Assembly (NCBI GenBank): GCA_050633465.1
Contig: JBOEGO010000015.1
Coordinates: 1 to 64,000 of the forward strand
Length of the DNA stretch: 64,000 nt
Direction: 5' to 3'
DNA from: UBA3069 sp050633465
Lineage (GTDB): Bacteria; Pseudomonadota; Alphaproteobacteria; Rhodobacterales; Rhodobacteraceae
Shown one piece after another: positions 23,339 to 32,678 of the stretch (positions are counted from its first letter, which is position 1; each line of letters opens with the position of its first letter). The notes below the pieces were generated by a model that had not been told where the DNA came from, made no database searches, and worked only from the letters and a program-made list of their open reading frames with translations. A program made the translations under genes and the position numbers.

Positions 23339-26017
23339 ATGCCTGCGGAAATAAAATTCAATCTTTGCGGTGCATTGGTGAAAAAAGCGCAACCCCTGAC
23401 TGTGTCACGCTTGCGCGGGGGGCGGCTTGTCGGCATCCTTGTGCCATCCGCAGCCCGCGTTTTCATGCAGGAATGTCCCTTGCGCCAGCACGCCCAGACA
23501 CCTCGCGCCCCAGCGGCGACTTCGGCGCAGAAACCAGCGCAAACTGCGGCGAAAACCGGGGTAAAAACTGCGGCGAATACTGCGGCGCAAACCCTGCGCA
23601 CACCGGCCCCCGCCCCGACGCGGCTGACGCAACTGGATGCGCTGGCCCGACGCAGCACCGCCACCAGCCCCCTTGCCGCATTGCAGGCCCGCGCCGATTT
23701 GACGACCCCCCACAGGCCGAACCACACCCGACAGATATCGGGCAGGGCCAATCAGACCGGCCTGCCCGATGCCCTGAAAACCGCAGTCGAACAGCTGTCA
23801 GGGCAATCGCTGGATGATGTGCGCGTCCGCCATGGATCACCCCTTGCGGGGCAGATGCAGGCCCGCGCCTTTGCCCGTGGCCGCGACATCCACATCGGGC
23901 CGGGGCAGGGGCAACATCTGGCCCATGAAACATGGCATGTGGTGCAGCAAAAACAGGGGCGGGTGCGGCCCAACGGCTGGTTGCTACACCCGCAATCGGG
24001 CACCCGCACCCCCGTCAACGACAGCCCCCATCTGGAAGCAGAGGCCGACCGCATGGCCGCCGCCGCCACCCGCCTGTCGCGCCGCGATACCCCCCTGCAA
24101 CGCCGCCCGCTGGCCTCGGTCCTGCTGGGCAGCGCGGCGCATGTGCTGCAACCCGTCTGGTATCTGCACAAGGGTCTGCGCATCTGGGTAAAGGCGGGGC
24201 AGGATCCGCCCCCCGGCGCGGTGCAGGAACACTTTGTTCTGCACCGCCAGACCCCGCATATGATCAACCCCGGCAGCCTTGGCTCCAGCAGCTATGACAG
24301 CAGCGCCGCCAGCACCGTCACCACGGCAAAACTCGCGACCAAGGACAAGGCACCGGGCCGTAACGCCCTGAAATCTAAGGCCAAAGCCGTGGGCGCCGAC
24401 CTCTATGCACGCAGCGCCAAACGGCCCCTGAAACAGCTGCAACAGGATGCGAAATTCGCCGCCTCACTGGCCAGCTTGCTGGAACAGATCGCCGCCGGCG
24501 CCCTGCCCAAAAATCATGAAACCCGCGTCAAGGCCGCCTTTGACAAACCGGGGTTCAAACCGGCGGATTACCGTAAAATCATCCGGGGTCAGGATGAAAT
24601 CTCGCGCACCTCGACCACCGGCAATATCTTTATCGCGTTCAAGGCAGCAGCGGCCCGCGATGCCAGCCTCGGGGCCAGCGAAAAGGCGGCAACACTGGCG
24701 CTGGGCCGGCAATTGATGCGGCTGGCCAGCGCCCTGCGCACGCCGACCCACGGGGTGGTGGCCCCGATGCTGATCGGGGGCAAGGTGCAGGGCCAGCAAC
24801 ACCCCAAAGAAAAATCCATACCCAATTTGGCGGGCGGCAGATCGGGTCACGGGCTGAACGATCCGCTGCGCGCCGATGCGGGCCTGTCCACCTATGCCGC
24901 CTTTCGCGGCGATGCCGATGTTTCGCCGGTGATCCTCTATCTGACGCAACTTCTGGGGCATCTGGTGGGGACGCTAAACCATATGATGTGGCCGCTGGGG
25001 GCCGCGAATGTGGCAGATTGGTTGCCGGCCTTCGTGCAACAACAGCGGCAGGAACGCGAAAAGGTCAAGGCGATGACCAACCTTGTGGCGCGTATTCTGG
25101 GGGTGCCGGTGGTCACCGCCCCGCAACCCGCCCGTGCCAGAATGCGGGCGCGCAGCACCCCCGCCTCGCCGATGCGCCACAGCCCTGCGGCGGAAAGAAA
25201 ACGCTTCAAACGCAGTGCCCGCGTGCTGCAAAGCGCGGCGCAATCTGTCGCCAAAAAGGCCAAACCCGCCGCCGCGCTCGGCAAACTGAAACAGCAGGCA
25301 ACCACACTGCAATCCGTCACCACCCCGACTTTGGCAGACCAGGCAACACTGCAACAGGCAAACGCCGATCTGCTGGCCCTGCTCGCCACCCTGTCCCCGG
25401 CCCCCACAGCCTGGGATGGCTCATGGCGCGGCCGCGTCACCGATTCCGGCGCTCTGGCCAATGATGCGACAGGGGCAACGGGGTGGCGCGACCCCTCGAT
25501 CCAGCAATTCAGAACCGAATGCGGGCAAATGGCGGCGCATAATGCGCTGGTGATGACCCCCGCAACCGGCCACGCCGATACCGATGCGGCACTGCACAGC
25601 CTTGGCCCGCTGCATGATGATATAAACGAGGATACGATCCGCAACATGCTGGTGCAGGCCGGACACCCGCAAATCCCCGTGGTTGGCAATCTGGGGGAAA
25701 TGCATATCCTTATCAATCACTTGCAAGCAGGCGATGCACAGGTGCTGACCAATTTCGGTCAGGGTCCGGCACATCTGGCCGGGCTGGCCGGACTGCGTGA
25801 TTTCAGGGCAGGCACGACACATGCCCTGCGGCTTGTGGTCAATACCACCGGCCACCTTGGCCCCACCGATGCCGGCTATCACTGGATCGCGGTGGAACTG
25901 ACACGGGTCACGCCGCCAATGGGCGCGCCGCAAATCCACATCACCTATCGCGACAGCCTGCCACAGGACACCGATTACAGCCATTTCTTTGCCGCCCTGC
26001 GCCACGCACTGGGGTGA
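23339..26017 (+). CDS. DUF4157 eCIS effector with a C-terminal papain-like protease domain
   Basis: 892 aa. Residues 45-110 are Ala/Thr/Gln/Pro-rich and disordered; PLAALQARADLTT at 111-123 recalls the LQxMAD motif of eCIS cargo. A DUF4157 domain follows: LPDALKTAVEQLSGQSLDDV, then HETWH (196-200), the zincin HExxH, with a Glu-rich HLEAEADRMA at 231-240. After about 450 residues without a recognisable fold, the last 190 residues show a cysteine-protease-like order: C728 in ECGQMAAHN, H848 in GYHWIAVEL, D872 in TYRDSL. This C-His-Asp order fits papain-like or deubiquitinase-type folds. The start is uncertain: M1 (23339) has no clear RBS, and M43 (23465) is an alternative. DUF4157 is a known marker of proteins loaded by eCIS. 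Confidence 0.82.
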   Translation: MPAEIKFNLCGALVKKAQPLTVSRLRGGRLVGILVPSAARVFMQECPLRQHAQTPRAPAATSAQKPAQTAAKTGVKTAANTAAQTLRTPAPAPTRLTQLDALARRSTATSPLAALQARADLTTPHRPNHTRQISGRANQTGLPDALKTAVEQLSGQSLDDVRVRHGSPLAGQMQARAFARGRDIHIGPGQGQHLAHETWHVVQQKQGRVRPNGWLLHPQSGTRTPVNDSPHLEAEADRMAAAATRLSRRDTPLQRRPLASVLLGSAAHVLQPVWYLHKGLRIWVKAGQDPPPGAVQEHFVLHRQTPHMINPGSLGSSSYDSSAASTVTTAKLATKDKAPGRNALKSKAKAVGADLYARSAKRPLKQLQQDAKFAASLASLLEQIAAGALPKNHETRVKAAFDKPGFKPADYRKIIRGQDEISRTSTTGNIFIAFKAAAARDASLGASEKAATLALGRQLMRLASALRTPTHGVVAPMLIGGKVQGQQHPKEKSIPNLAGGRSGHGLNDPLRADAGLSTYAAFRGDADVSPVILYLTQLLGHLVGTLNHMMWPLGAANVADWLPAFVQQQRQEREKVKAMTNLVARILGVPVVTAPQPARARMRARSTPASPMRHSPAAERKRFKRSARVLQSAAQSVAKKAKPAAALGKLKQQATTLQSVTTPTLADQATLQQANADLLALLATLSPAPTAWDGSWRGRVTDSGALANDATGATGWRDPSIQQFRTECGQMAAHNALVMTPATGHADTDAALHSLGPLHDDINEDTIRNMLVQAGHPQIPVVGNLGEMHILINHLQAGDAQVLTNFGQGPAHLAGLAGLRDFRAGTTHALRLVVNTTGHLGPTDAGYHWIAVELTRVTPPMGAPQIHITYRDSLPQDTDYSHFFAALRHALG

Positions 26018-26113
26018 CAGGCCACAGAACCGCAAGGCGATCTTCCCCTTGCACCGCCGCGCCCGTGCCACTACCCCCTTGGCGCAAGACAGCCAAGGAA
26101 ACAGGACGGCGCT

Positions 26114-26911
26114 TTGACCATGACCGATACGGCCCATACCCCGCTTGACCTCGCCCATGCCGCGATGGAATCCGCCCCCCATGACGATGCCGCCCGCCTG
26201 CGGTTCTACGAACGCCTCGCCGATGCCGAATTGTTCCTGCTCCTGACCGAAGAAGCCCGCGACGAAAACCTCTCTCCCGAATTGTTCGAACTGACCGATG
26301 CCGCCTTTGTGCTGGCCTTCGACCGCGAAGAACGCCTCGCCGCCTTCACCGGCCGGGCTGCGGCCTATGCGGCGCTGTCAGGGCGCGTGATCGCAGGGCT
26401 GTGCGCAGGGCAGGGGATCGGGCTGGGGGTGAACCTCGATGTCGCGCCATCGTCCATCCTGATCCCGCCGGACGCCCTTGAATGGCTGGCCGAAACCCTG
26501 ACCCACGGCCCAAAAGAAGAACAAGCCCGCATCAGCGAATTGCACCCGCCCAAGGGCCTGCCCGAATCCCTGCTGATGGGGCTGGACGCCAAACTTGCCA
26601 CCGCCATGGGGCTGGCGCGCTCTGCCTATCTGGTGGGGGTCACATATGACGGCGGCGGGCGCGGTCACCTGCTGGGCTTTATCGACCCGAAACAGGGTGC
26701 CGAAACCGCACTGGCCAAGGCCGTGTCAGAGGCGCTGACATTCTCGGGCGTCGAAGCAGGCGCGCTGGATGTCGGATTTTTCAACGCAGCCGACCCGATG
26801 GCGGCGGCGCTGGCACGCAACGGGCTGCGCTATGACCTGCCCGAACCAAAACAACCCGCAGCCCGCCCCGCACCGGGATCAGACCCCGCCAAACCCCCGA
26901 TCCTGAAATAG
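26114..26911 (+). CDS. SseB-family protein
   Basis: 265 aa. The N-terminal half matches the SseB N-terminal domain: LDLAHAAMESAPHDDAARLRF, FYERLADAELFLLL, FVLAFDREERLAAFTG and the PSSILIPPDALEWL end. The C-terminal half repeats a related fold (AYLVGVTYDGGGRGHLLGF), ending in a Pro-rich tail. The family name comes from a Salmonella enhancer of serine sensitivity and occurs widely in Rhodobacterales; function unknown. TTG 26114 has an AGGA at 8 nt; ATG 26120 is the alternative. It follows the effector gene by 96 nt on the same strand, but the family also occurs away from injection systems, so a link is unproven. Confidence 0.8.
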   Translation: MTMTDTAHTPLDLAHAAMESAPHDDAARLRFYERLADAELFLLLTEEARDENLSPELFELTDAAFVLAFDREERLAAFTGRAAAYAALSGRVIAGLCAGQGIGLGVNLDVAPSSILIPPDALEWLAETLTHGPKEEQARISELHPPKGLPESLLMGLDAKLATAMGLARSAYLVGVTYDGGGRGHLLGFIDPKQGAETALAKAVSEALTFSGVEAGALDVGFFNAADPMAAALARNGLRYDLPEPKQPAARPAPGSDPAKPPILK

Positions 26912-26938
26912 CAGCTGGCCAGAGTCGCCGAAATCGCA

Positions 26939-27043
26939 GATGCCTCCGGCGGGAGTATTTTTGCCAAGAAAAAATCAGGCATTTCCAGATCACTGGCATT
27001 TGCAGATTGCTGGCTTTTTCTTGGTCGCAATACTCCGGGGGGT
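26939..27043. repeat. Paired copies of the dispersed intergenic repeat, inverted
   Basis: A copy of the window's dispersed repeat (GCCTCCGGCGGGAGTATTTT core, here followed by GCCAAGAAAAA) at 26939-26973 faces a second, inverted copy at 27011-27043 (TTTTTCTTGG to ACTCCGGGG). The pair can form a long stem-loop between the convergent sseB-like and ghrA-like genes. Short echoes (TTTCCAGATCACTGGCATTT, then TGCAGATTGC) lie in the loop. Confidence 0.75.
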
Positions 27044-27044
27044 G

Positions 27045-27099
27045 ATTGAAACCATGTTTCAATCGGGGGGCTGGCCCCCCGCCTTCGCGCTTGCGCGAA
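27045..27099. terminator. Cluster of three perfect hairpins between convergent genes
   Basis: Three perfect inverted repeats follow one another: ATTGAAAC-CAT-GTTTCAAT (27045-27063), CGGGGGGC-TG-GCCCCCCG (27064-27081) and TTCGCGC-TT-GCGCGAA (27084-27099). Only the last has a short A/T run beside it. They lie downstream of both flanking genes and probably stop or stabilise transcripts. Confidence 0.6.
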
Positions 27100-27149
27100 A
27101 AACCAATAGGGGGCGGCGTCAGCCGCTCCGCCGGGTCAGAACGGCCCGA

Positions 27150-28082
27150 TCAGTATCCCGATGCGCGATCGACCAGATGCAGGAACGGCAGGCCCGCCGC
27201 GCCACGTTGGATGTTCGTCGCGATCACCTCTGCCGCGGTTTCGGCGCGGGTTTCCGATGCGATATGGGGCGTGACCGTCACCTTCGGGTGGGACCAGAAC
27301 GGGTTGTCGCGGGGCAGGGGCTCGGTGCGAAACACATCCAGCGTGGCATGCGCCAACTGCCCGCTGTCCAGCGCCGCCAGCAGCGCCGCGTCATCAATCA
27401 GCGGCCCGCGTCCCGGGTTCAGCAGGAATGCGCCCTGTGCCAGCAGCGCCAGCGCACCGGCATCAATCAGGTTTTCGGTTGCGGCCGTCAGGGGCAGCAA
27501 CAGCACCATGACCTCTGCGTCGTTCAGGGCGGTTTTCAGCCCCTCTGCCCCGTGCAAACAGCGGATGCCATCCACCTGTTTTGCTGTTCGGCTCCAGCCT
27601 GTTACCGGAAACCCCAGCCCCGCCAGCGCCTGCGCGCAGGCCGCGCCCAGCGCCCCCAGCCCCAGCACCGTAACGGGGCGGGCGCCGGCCAGTGGCGGCA
27701 CGTCCTGTCGCCACTCTCCGTCCAGCCCGTGAATATGCGCATCCATGCCCAGATGATGGCGCAGCACATGCCCCGTCACCCATTCCACCATGCCCTGCGT
27801 CAGCCCGTGATCGACCATCCGCGCCAGCGGTTGCGTCAGCGTTTTATTGGTGACGATGCTTTCCACCCCCGCCCACAGGCTCAGCACCGCCTTGCAGCGG
27901 GTAAAGGGGGTGAAATCCAGCCTGCCCGCATGGGGGGCATAGACGATGTAATCCACCGTTTCGGGCGGCAGATCCCTTGCCAGATTGGCGCTGATGCCTG
28001 CCCTGTCCAGCGCGGCCCGCAGCGGTGCCTCGTATATGGACCATGCCGCAGGGCGGGCTGAGAACAGAATGTTGACTGTCAT
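27150..28082 (-). CDS. ghrA: Glyoxylate/hydroxypyruvate reductase A-type dehydrogenase
   Basis: 310 aa, D-2-hydroxyacid dehydrogenase family, GhrA type: reduces glyoxylate or hydroxypyruvate with NAD(P)H. The Rossmann motif reads VTVLGLGALGAACAQAL near residue 140; catalytic residues are expected in NPGRGPLID (Arg), TLDVFRTEPLP (Glu) and VTPHIASETR (His). The short N-terminal domain with LWAGVESI is typical of the GhrA branch. It is 9 nt downstream of rodA on the same strand, so it is probably the last gene of the rod-shape operon. The symbol is by family; substrate preference is not proven. Confidence 0.85.
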   Translation of the reverse strand: MTVNILFSARPAAWSIYEAPLRAALDRAGISANLARDLPPETVDYIVYAPHAGRLDFTPFTRCKAVLSLWAGVESIVTNKTLTQPLARMVDHGLTQGMVEWVTGHVLRHHLGMDAHIHGLDGEWRQDVPPLAGARPVTVLGLGALGAACAQALAGLGFPVTGWSRTAKQVDGIRCLHGAEGLKTALNDAEVMVLLLPLTAATENLIDAGALALLAQGAFLLNPGRGPLIDDAALLAALDSGQLAHATLDVFRTEPLPRDNPFWSHPKVTVTPHIASETRAETAAEVIATNIQRGAAGLPFLHLVDRASGY

Positions 28083-28091
28083 ATCAGTGCC

Positions 28092-29231
28092 TTACCTTGG
28101 TTTGTGCACATGGGCGCTTTGCACCAGCCCGAATGCCGCCAGCAGCACCAGCATTGCCGATCCGCCATAGCTGACCAGCGGCAGCGGCACCCCCACCACA
28201 GGCGCCAGCCCCATCACCATTGCCATGTTCAGCGCGAAATACAGGAAAAAGTTCAGCGCGATCCCCAGCGTCAGCAGCGATGAAAACCGGTCACGGTTGG
28301 CCAGCGCCGCCCAGATGCAGAACGCGATGATCAGCATATACAGCGCCAGCAGTGAAAACGCCCCGAGAAACCCGAATTCCTCTCCCAATGTTACGAAAAT
28401 GAAATCGGTGTGTTTTTCGGGCAGGAAATTCAACCGGCTTTGCGTGCCCTGCATAAACCCGCGCCCCGTCCAGCCACCCGAGCCAAGGGCGATTTTCGAC
28501 TGGATGATGTTATACCCCGCGCCCAGCGGGTCCTGCGACGGGTCCAGAAAGGTGTCGATGCGGCGGAACTGGTAATCCTTTAGCAATTGCCAATCGGTGC
28601 CGCGCGATTTGAACACCGTTGTCACCAGCCCCACACCCGCGCCGATTACAGCCACGAAATAGGCCCAATGCACACCGGCCATGAACATCATGCCACCGCC
28701 CACGAACAGCAGCAACAATGCCGTGCCCAGATCGGGCTGTTTCAATACCAGCGCGGTGGGGATCAGGATCAGCACAACAGGGATCAACACCCACAAAGGG
28801 TGCGATTTGCGTTTCAGCGGCAGCCAGTCGTAATAGGCGGCCAGAAACATCACCAGCGTCACCTTGGACAACTCCGAAGGCTGCAACCGGATGAACCCCA
28901 GATCGATCCAGCGCTGCGCCCCCATGTTGACCGATCCGAAAAATTCAACCACCAGCAACAGCGCCAGCGCCCCCAGATAGGCCAGCCCCGACAGGTTGCG
29001 CCACAGATAGATCGGCACCAGCCCGACGATGAACATCAGGGCCAGCCCCACGGCAAACCGTTTCATCTGGGCACCGGCCCATGGGTCGAAATCGCCCCCC
29101 GCCACCGAATACAACATCAGAAACCCGAAACTGGCCACCGCCGTCAACAGCAGCGCCAGCGCCCAGTTCAGGTGCAACACCTTGCGCAGCCCCGATGGCA
29201 CATGTTTGACGGAATATTCCAGATAACTCAT
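28092..29231 (-). CDS. rodA: Rod-shape peptidoglycan glycosyltransferase RodA (SEDS)
   Basis: 379 aa, SEDS family membrane enzyme that polymerises glycan strands during elongation with its partner PBP2. About ten hydrophobic helices can be counted. Family marks are GAQRWIDLGFIRLQPSELSK near residue 105, KQPDLGTALLLL near 165 and the C-terminal GVPLPLVSYGGSAML signature. The ATG overlaps the mrdA stop by four bases (ATGA). Confidence 0.96.
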   Translation of the reverse strand: MSYLEYSVKHVPSGLRKVLHLNWALALLLTAVASFGFLMLYSVAGGDFDPWAGAQMKRFAVGLALMFIVGLVPIYLWRNLSGLAYLGALALLLVVEFFGSVNMGAQRWIDLGFIRLQPSELSKVTLVMFLAAYYDWLPLKRKSHPLWVLIPVVLILIPTALVLKQPDLGTALLLLFVGGGMMFMAGVHWAYFVAVIGAGVGLVTTVFKSRGTDWQLLKDYQFRRIDTFLDPSQDPLGAGYNIIQSKIALGSGGWTGRGFMQGTQSRLNFLPEKHTDFIFVTLGEEFGFLGAFSLLALYMLIIAFCIWAALANRDRFSSLLTLGIALNFFLYFALNMAMVMGLAPVVGVPLPLVSYGGSAMLVLLAAFGLVQSAHVHKPR

Positions 29232-31171
29232 GCGCGGTCTTTCGATCCGATGCTGATCTCCTGGCGCAGCTTTTTCAGGCGGGCCTGTTGGGCGCGGATG
29301 CGGCCACGGTCGCGTTCGGGATAGGCGGCCAGCGGCGGGTCTTCGCCATATAGCGCCTGCAATGTGATGTCGCGCGCGATCGGGGCCGCCGCGGTGGACC
29401 CGCCGCCGCCATGTTCCACCACCACGGCCACGGCGACCTGCGGGTTGTCATAGGGGGCAAAGTTCACGAATAACGCATGGTCGCGCCGGTTCCACGGCAG
29501 ATCGGCGTTGCGCGTCACTCCGCGTGCCCGTTCTGCGGCGGTGATATTGCGCACCTGACTGGTGCCGGTCTTGCCCGCCATTTTCATGCCATCCGCCACA
29601 ATGCGCGACCGGAATCCGGTGCCGCGCCCGGAATTCGAAACCGCATACATGGCGCGGCGCACCATGCGCAGGTGGTTTTCATTGACCCCCAGCAGCGCGC
29701 CCGCACCCGATGGCGTTTCCACCCCGTCCAGCGTTTTCACCAGTCGCGGCTCTACCGCACGCCCCGTGGCCAAACGTGCCGTCATCACCGCCAGTTGCAA
29801 GGGCGAGGCCTGCACCAAACCCTGCCCGATGGATGCATTGACCGTATCGCCAATCACCCAGTCGCTGCCGAATGCCTCGCGCTTATAGGCCTTGGTCGGG
29901 GCACGCCCCCGCGCCACCGCCGACATCGGCACATCATGGCGCACCCCCACGCCCAACCGTTCGGCCATGGCGCTGATGTTTTCAATCCCGACCTTCAGCG
30001 CCAGATCGTAATAATAGACATCACAGCTTTCGCGCAGCGAGGTTTCCAGATTCACATGCCCGTGGCCCGACCGCTTCCAACAATGGAACTTGCGGCCCGA
30101 TACCTCCAGATGGCCGGGGCAATACACCGTGTCCTCGGCCCCGATCAATCCCGCATCCAGCGCCGCCATGGCGGTGACCATCTTGAAGGTCGACCCGGGC
30201 GGATACAGCCCCTGCACGGTTTTCGACGCCAGAGGGCGGTATTCGTTTTCGGTCAGCGCGGCGTAATCCGCCACGGAAATGCCGCGCACAAACAGGTTGG
30301 GGTCATAGGTCGGCGCGCTGGCAATGCCCAGCAAATCACCGCTGGCGCAATCAATCACCACCGCCGCCGCGCTTTCTCCGGTCAGGCGCGCATGCATGTA
30401 ACTCTGCAAATGCGCATCAATGGTGATCTGGACATCGACACCGGGCGCGCCCTCTTGACGGTCCAGCTCGCGGACCACACGGTTGGCGGCGTTCTTTTCC
30501 ACCCGCCGCACACCGGCCTTGCCGCGCAAGGGGTCCTCGTATTTCGATTCCAGCCCGACCTTGCCGATCTGGAACCGGGGCAGGCGCATCAAGGGGTCGG
30601 GATCATCCATTTTCGACAGATCATAATCCGACACCGGACCGACATAACCAACCGAATGGGCAAAATCCGGCCCCAGCGGGTAATGGCGCGACAGGCCGAC
30701 CTCGGGGAAAACACCGGGCAGGGTGGGGGCATTGGCGGCAACCTTGGCCACGTCCTGCCAACTGACACGATCCGCCAGCGTGACACGGGTGTCGCCACGG
30801 CGCTTGGCCATTTCGGTGCGGGCCTCGGCCAGTTCTTCGGGGTCCAGCGTGATCAGGGCAGACAACCGGCGCAAAACCAGCTCCATGTCGCCTGTTTCCT
30901 CGCGGACCATCACAATCCGGTAACTGGGCTCATTGGCGGCCACAGTCACCCCGTTGCGGTCGAAAATCTGACCACGGGCGGGGGCGATCAGCTCCAGATC
31001 AATGCGGTTTTCCTCGGCCAACATGCGGTATTGGTCGGCCTGATCCACCTGCATATACCGCATCCGCCCCACCAATACGGCGGCAATGGCGGCCTGCGCC
31101 CCGCCCAGCAACAAACCGCGCCGGGTGATGGCGCGCACCGAATCGGCGCTGTCCTTGGCGTGGCGTTTCAT
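29228..31171 (-). CDS. mrdA: Penicillin-binding protein 2, elongation transpeptidase
   Basis: 647 aa class B PBP that cross-links peptidoglycan in the elongasome. One N-terminal membrane anchor (about 19-36), the dimerisation domain with APARGQIFDRNG near 63, then the transpeptidase domain: PPGSTFK with the catalytic Ser at 327, SCD as the second motif, and KTGTSQ as the third. The final 60 residues are basic. It lies between mreD and rodA, with four-base overlaps on both sides, in the conserved alphaproteobacterial order. Confidence 0.96.
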   Translation of the reverse strand: MKRHAKDSADSVRAITRRGLLLGGAQAAIAAVLVGRMRYMQVDQADQYRMLAEENRIDLELIAPARGQIFDRNGVTVAANEPSYRIVMVREETGDMELVLRRLSALITLDPEELAEARTEMAKRRGDTRVTLADRVSWQDVAKVAANAPTLPGVFPEVGLSRHYPLGPDFAHSVGYVGPVSDYDLSKMDDPDPLMRLPRFQIGKVGLESKYEDPLRGKAGVRRVEKNAANRVVRELDRQEGAPGVDVQITIDAHLQSYMHARLTGESAAAVVIDCASGDLLGIASAPTYDPNLFVRGISVADYAALTENEYRPLASKTVQGLYPPGSTFKMVTAMAALDAGLIGAEDTVYCPGHLEVSGRKFHCWKRSGHGHVNLETSLRESCDVYYYDLALKVGIENISAMAERLGVGVRHDVPMSAVARGRAPTKAYKREAFGSDWVIGDTVNASIGQGLVQASPLQLAVMTARLATGRAVEPRLVKTLDGVETPSGAGALLGVNENHLRMVRRAMYAVSNSGRGTGFRSRIVADGMKMAGKTGTSQVRNITAAERARGVTRNADLPWNRRDHALFVNFAPYDNPQVAVAVVVEHGGGGSTAAAPIARDITLQALYGEDPPLAAYPERDRGRIRAQQARLKKLRQEISIGSKDRA

Positions 31172-31707
31172 AACCGGTGCCCCAATGCGTCAACCTCGCC
31201 CGGCTGCGCCTTGCGCACACCGAACACGAAATGCGTCACCGCCATGATGACGGGATAGGCCAGAACCGTGGCCCCCAACTGGATCAGGGTCAACCCCAGC
31301 GGCGGCTGCGCCACCATCAGCAACAACAGCACGAAACGGTTGGCCAGGATCACCGCAACCAATACCAACGCCACGTTGAACCACTCGGCAATCAGGGTCT
31401 GCTCGCGCATATGCAGGGCGCGCATCTTCAGAAACTCCACCGCGATGACCACCAGAAACGCCATCAACCCCGGCGGGCGCATGAACAACAGATCGGCCAG
31501 CAACATGATCGCCCCCACCAACAGCGCAGGCACATATTCAGCCCGGCGCAAGGCCCATGCCATCGGCAGGATCAACAACAGGTCCGGCCCGGCCCAGTCA
31601 TGCGGGCGCACGTCCAGCGGCATCAACTGGAAAAACATGATGCCCAGCGACAGGGCCAGATACAGGGCGCGCATGGTCCAGATGCGCGATGGAGATGTCT
31701 CAACCAT
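31168..31707 (-). CDS. mreD: Rod-shape determining membrane protein MreD
   Basis: 179 aa, four to five hydrophobic helices and almost no loops, as expected for MreD. Sequence landmarks: IMFFQLMPLDVRPHDWAGPD near the N terminus and LLLILPMAWALRRAEYVPAL. Start ATG 31707 lies inside the end of mreC (8-nt overlap); an ATG at 31740 would need a larger overlap. Its stop overlaps the mrdA start. Confidence 0.9.
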   Translation of the reverse strand: MVETSPSRIWTMRALYLALSLGIMFFQLMPLDVRPHDWAGPDLLLILPMAWALRRAEYVPALLVGAIMLLADLLFMRPPGLMAFLVVIAVEFLKMRALHMREQTLIAEWFNVALVLVAVILANRFVLLLLMVAQPPLGLTLIQLGATVLAYPVIMAVTHFVFGVRKAQPGEVDALGHRL

Positions 31708-32650
31708 CGCTGCCCTCCGCCGCCTGTGCCTCGGCCACACCCTCGGGGATTTCCACAGGGGCGGGCAGGATCAACAATCCGGGGTCGTTGATCACCTCGG
31801 TCTTGGGATTGCGCAACACGCGCAGAAATTCCAGACGACCGTAATCCGCCGACAGGCGCACACGCCAGCGCCCGCCGCTGTCCTTGACCACCTGACCGAT
31901 CAACAGTCCGGGCGGGAAAATTCCGGCGTCGCCCGATGTCACCACCCGGTCGCCGGGGCGCACCTGATCGGGGTTTTCCAGAAACGACAGATGCGGTGCA
32001 ACGGTGTTGTCACCCATGATCAATCCGGCCTGACCGGGCGCGGCCTTGGTCACGCCCAATTGTTCGCTCACCGGCTGAATACGCACCGGAACGCGGCTGA
32101 AACTGTCGGTCAGCAACACCACCCGCGCCGTGCGCTCCCCCACGCCGGAAATGCGCCCCACCAGGCCGATCCCGTCCATGGTGGCCCAGCCATCCAGAAT
32201 GCCGTCGCGCGCGCCCACATTCAACAATACCGACTGGCGATAGGGCGACCCGCTGTCGGCCAATACCACCCCCGTGACATAGGTCAGGCGCGGGTCCAGC
32301 CGCACCTTGTTCAGATCCAGCAGACGGGCGTTTTCCTGATCCAGCTGCAACGCGGCCTCTTTCCAGGCCTTCATCTGCTGCAATTCGCGGCGCAATTCCT
32401 GATTCTGATCGTGAATGCGCTGGTATGATTGGAAATCCCGCAACAGGTTGATGGTGCCCGTCACAGGGGCCATCGCCCAATCGAAGGATGGCACAACCAC
32501 ATCCACCACCCGCGCACGCAGCCGTTCAACCCGCGGGCTGTCAATGCGCCAGACAATGAAAATACCCAGCAGACACAAAATCAGAACCCCCAAAAGCAAC
32601 CGCTTTATGGGGCCTAGATAGTCGTCATCGTCTTTCCGGTCTTTGGCCAT
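31700..32650 (-). CDS. mreC: Rod-shape determining protein MreC
   Basis: 316 aa. A membrane helix at about 17-35 is followed by a coiled coil (NQELRRELQQMKAWKEAALQ), then the beta domain with SPYRQSVLLNVGARDGI and GLVGRISGVGERTARV. The tail is acidic and Ala/Glu-rich. MreC is the periplasmic scaffold that binds and activates PBP2. The gene is 28 nt downstream of mreB. Confidence 0.95.
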   Translation of the reverse strand: MAKDRKDDDDYLGPIKRLLLGVLILCLLGIFIVWRIDSPRVERLRARVVDVVVPSFDWAMAPVTGTINLLRDFQSYQRIHDQNQELRRELQQMKAWKEAALQLDQENARLLDLNKVRLDPRLTYVTGVVLADSGSPYRQSVLLNVGARDGILDGWATMDGIGLVGRISGVGERTARVVLLTDSFSRVPVRIQPVSEQLGVTKAAPGQAGLIMGDNTVAPHLSFLENPDQVRPGDRVVTSGDAGIFPPGLLIGQVVKDSGGRWRVRLSADYGRLEFLRVLRNPKTEVINDPGLLILPAPVEIPEGVAEAQAAEGSDG

Positions 32651-32678
32651 GGTTCCCCTTGCTCAAAGGGTGGCGGGA

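Noticed and set aside
1200..26017. Prophage or R-type pyocin interpretation
   Set aside because: No capsid, terminase, portal, holin or integrase; AAA+ ATPase, DUF4255, CIS tape-measure-type and DUF4157 genes fit eCIS instead.
929..30923. Many long open frames on the strand opposite the GC-rich genes
   Set aside because: They arise from codon bias in GC-rich coding DNA and have no domains or RBS; the sense genes explain the sequence.
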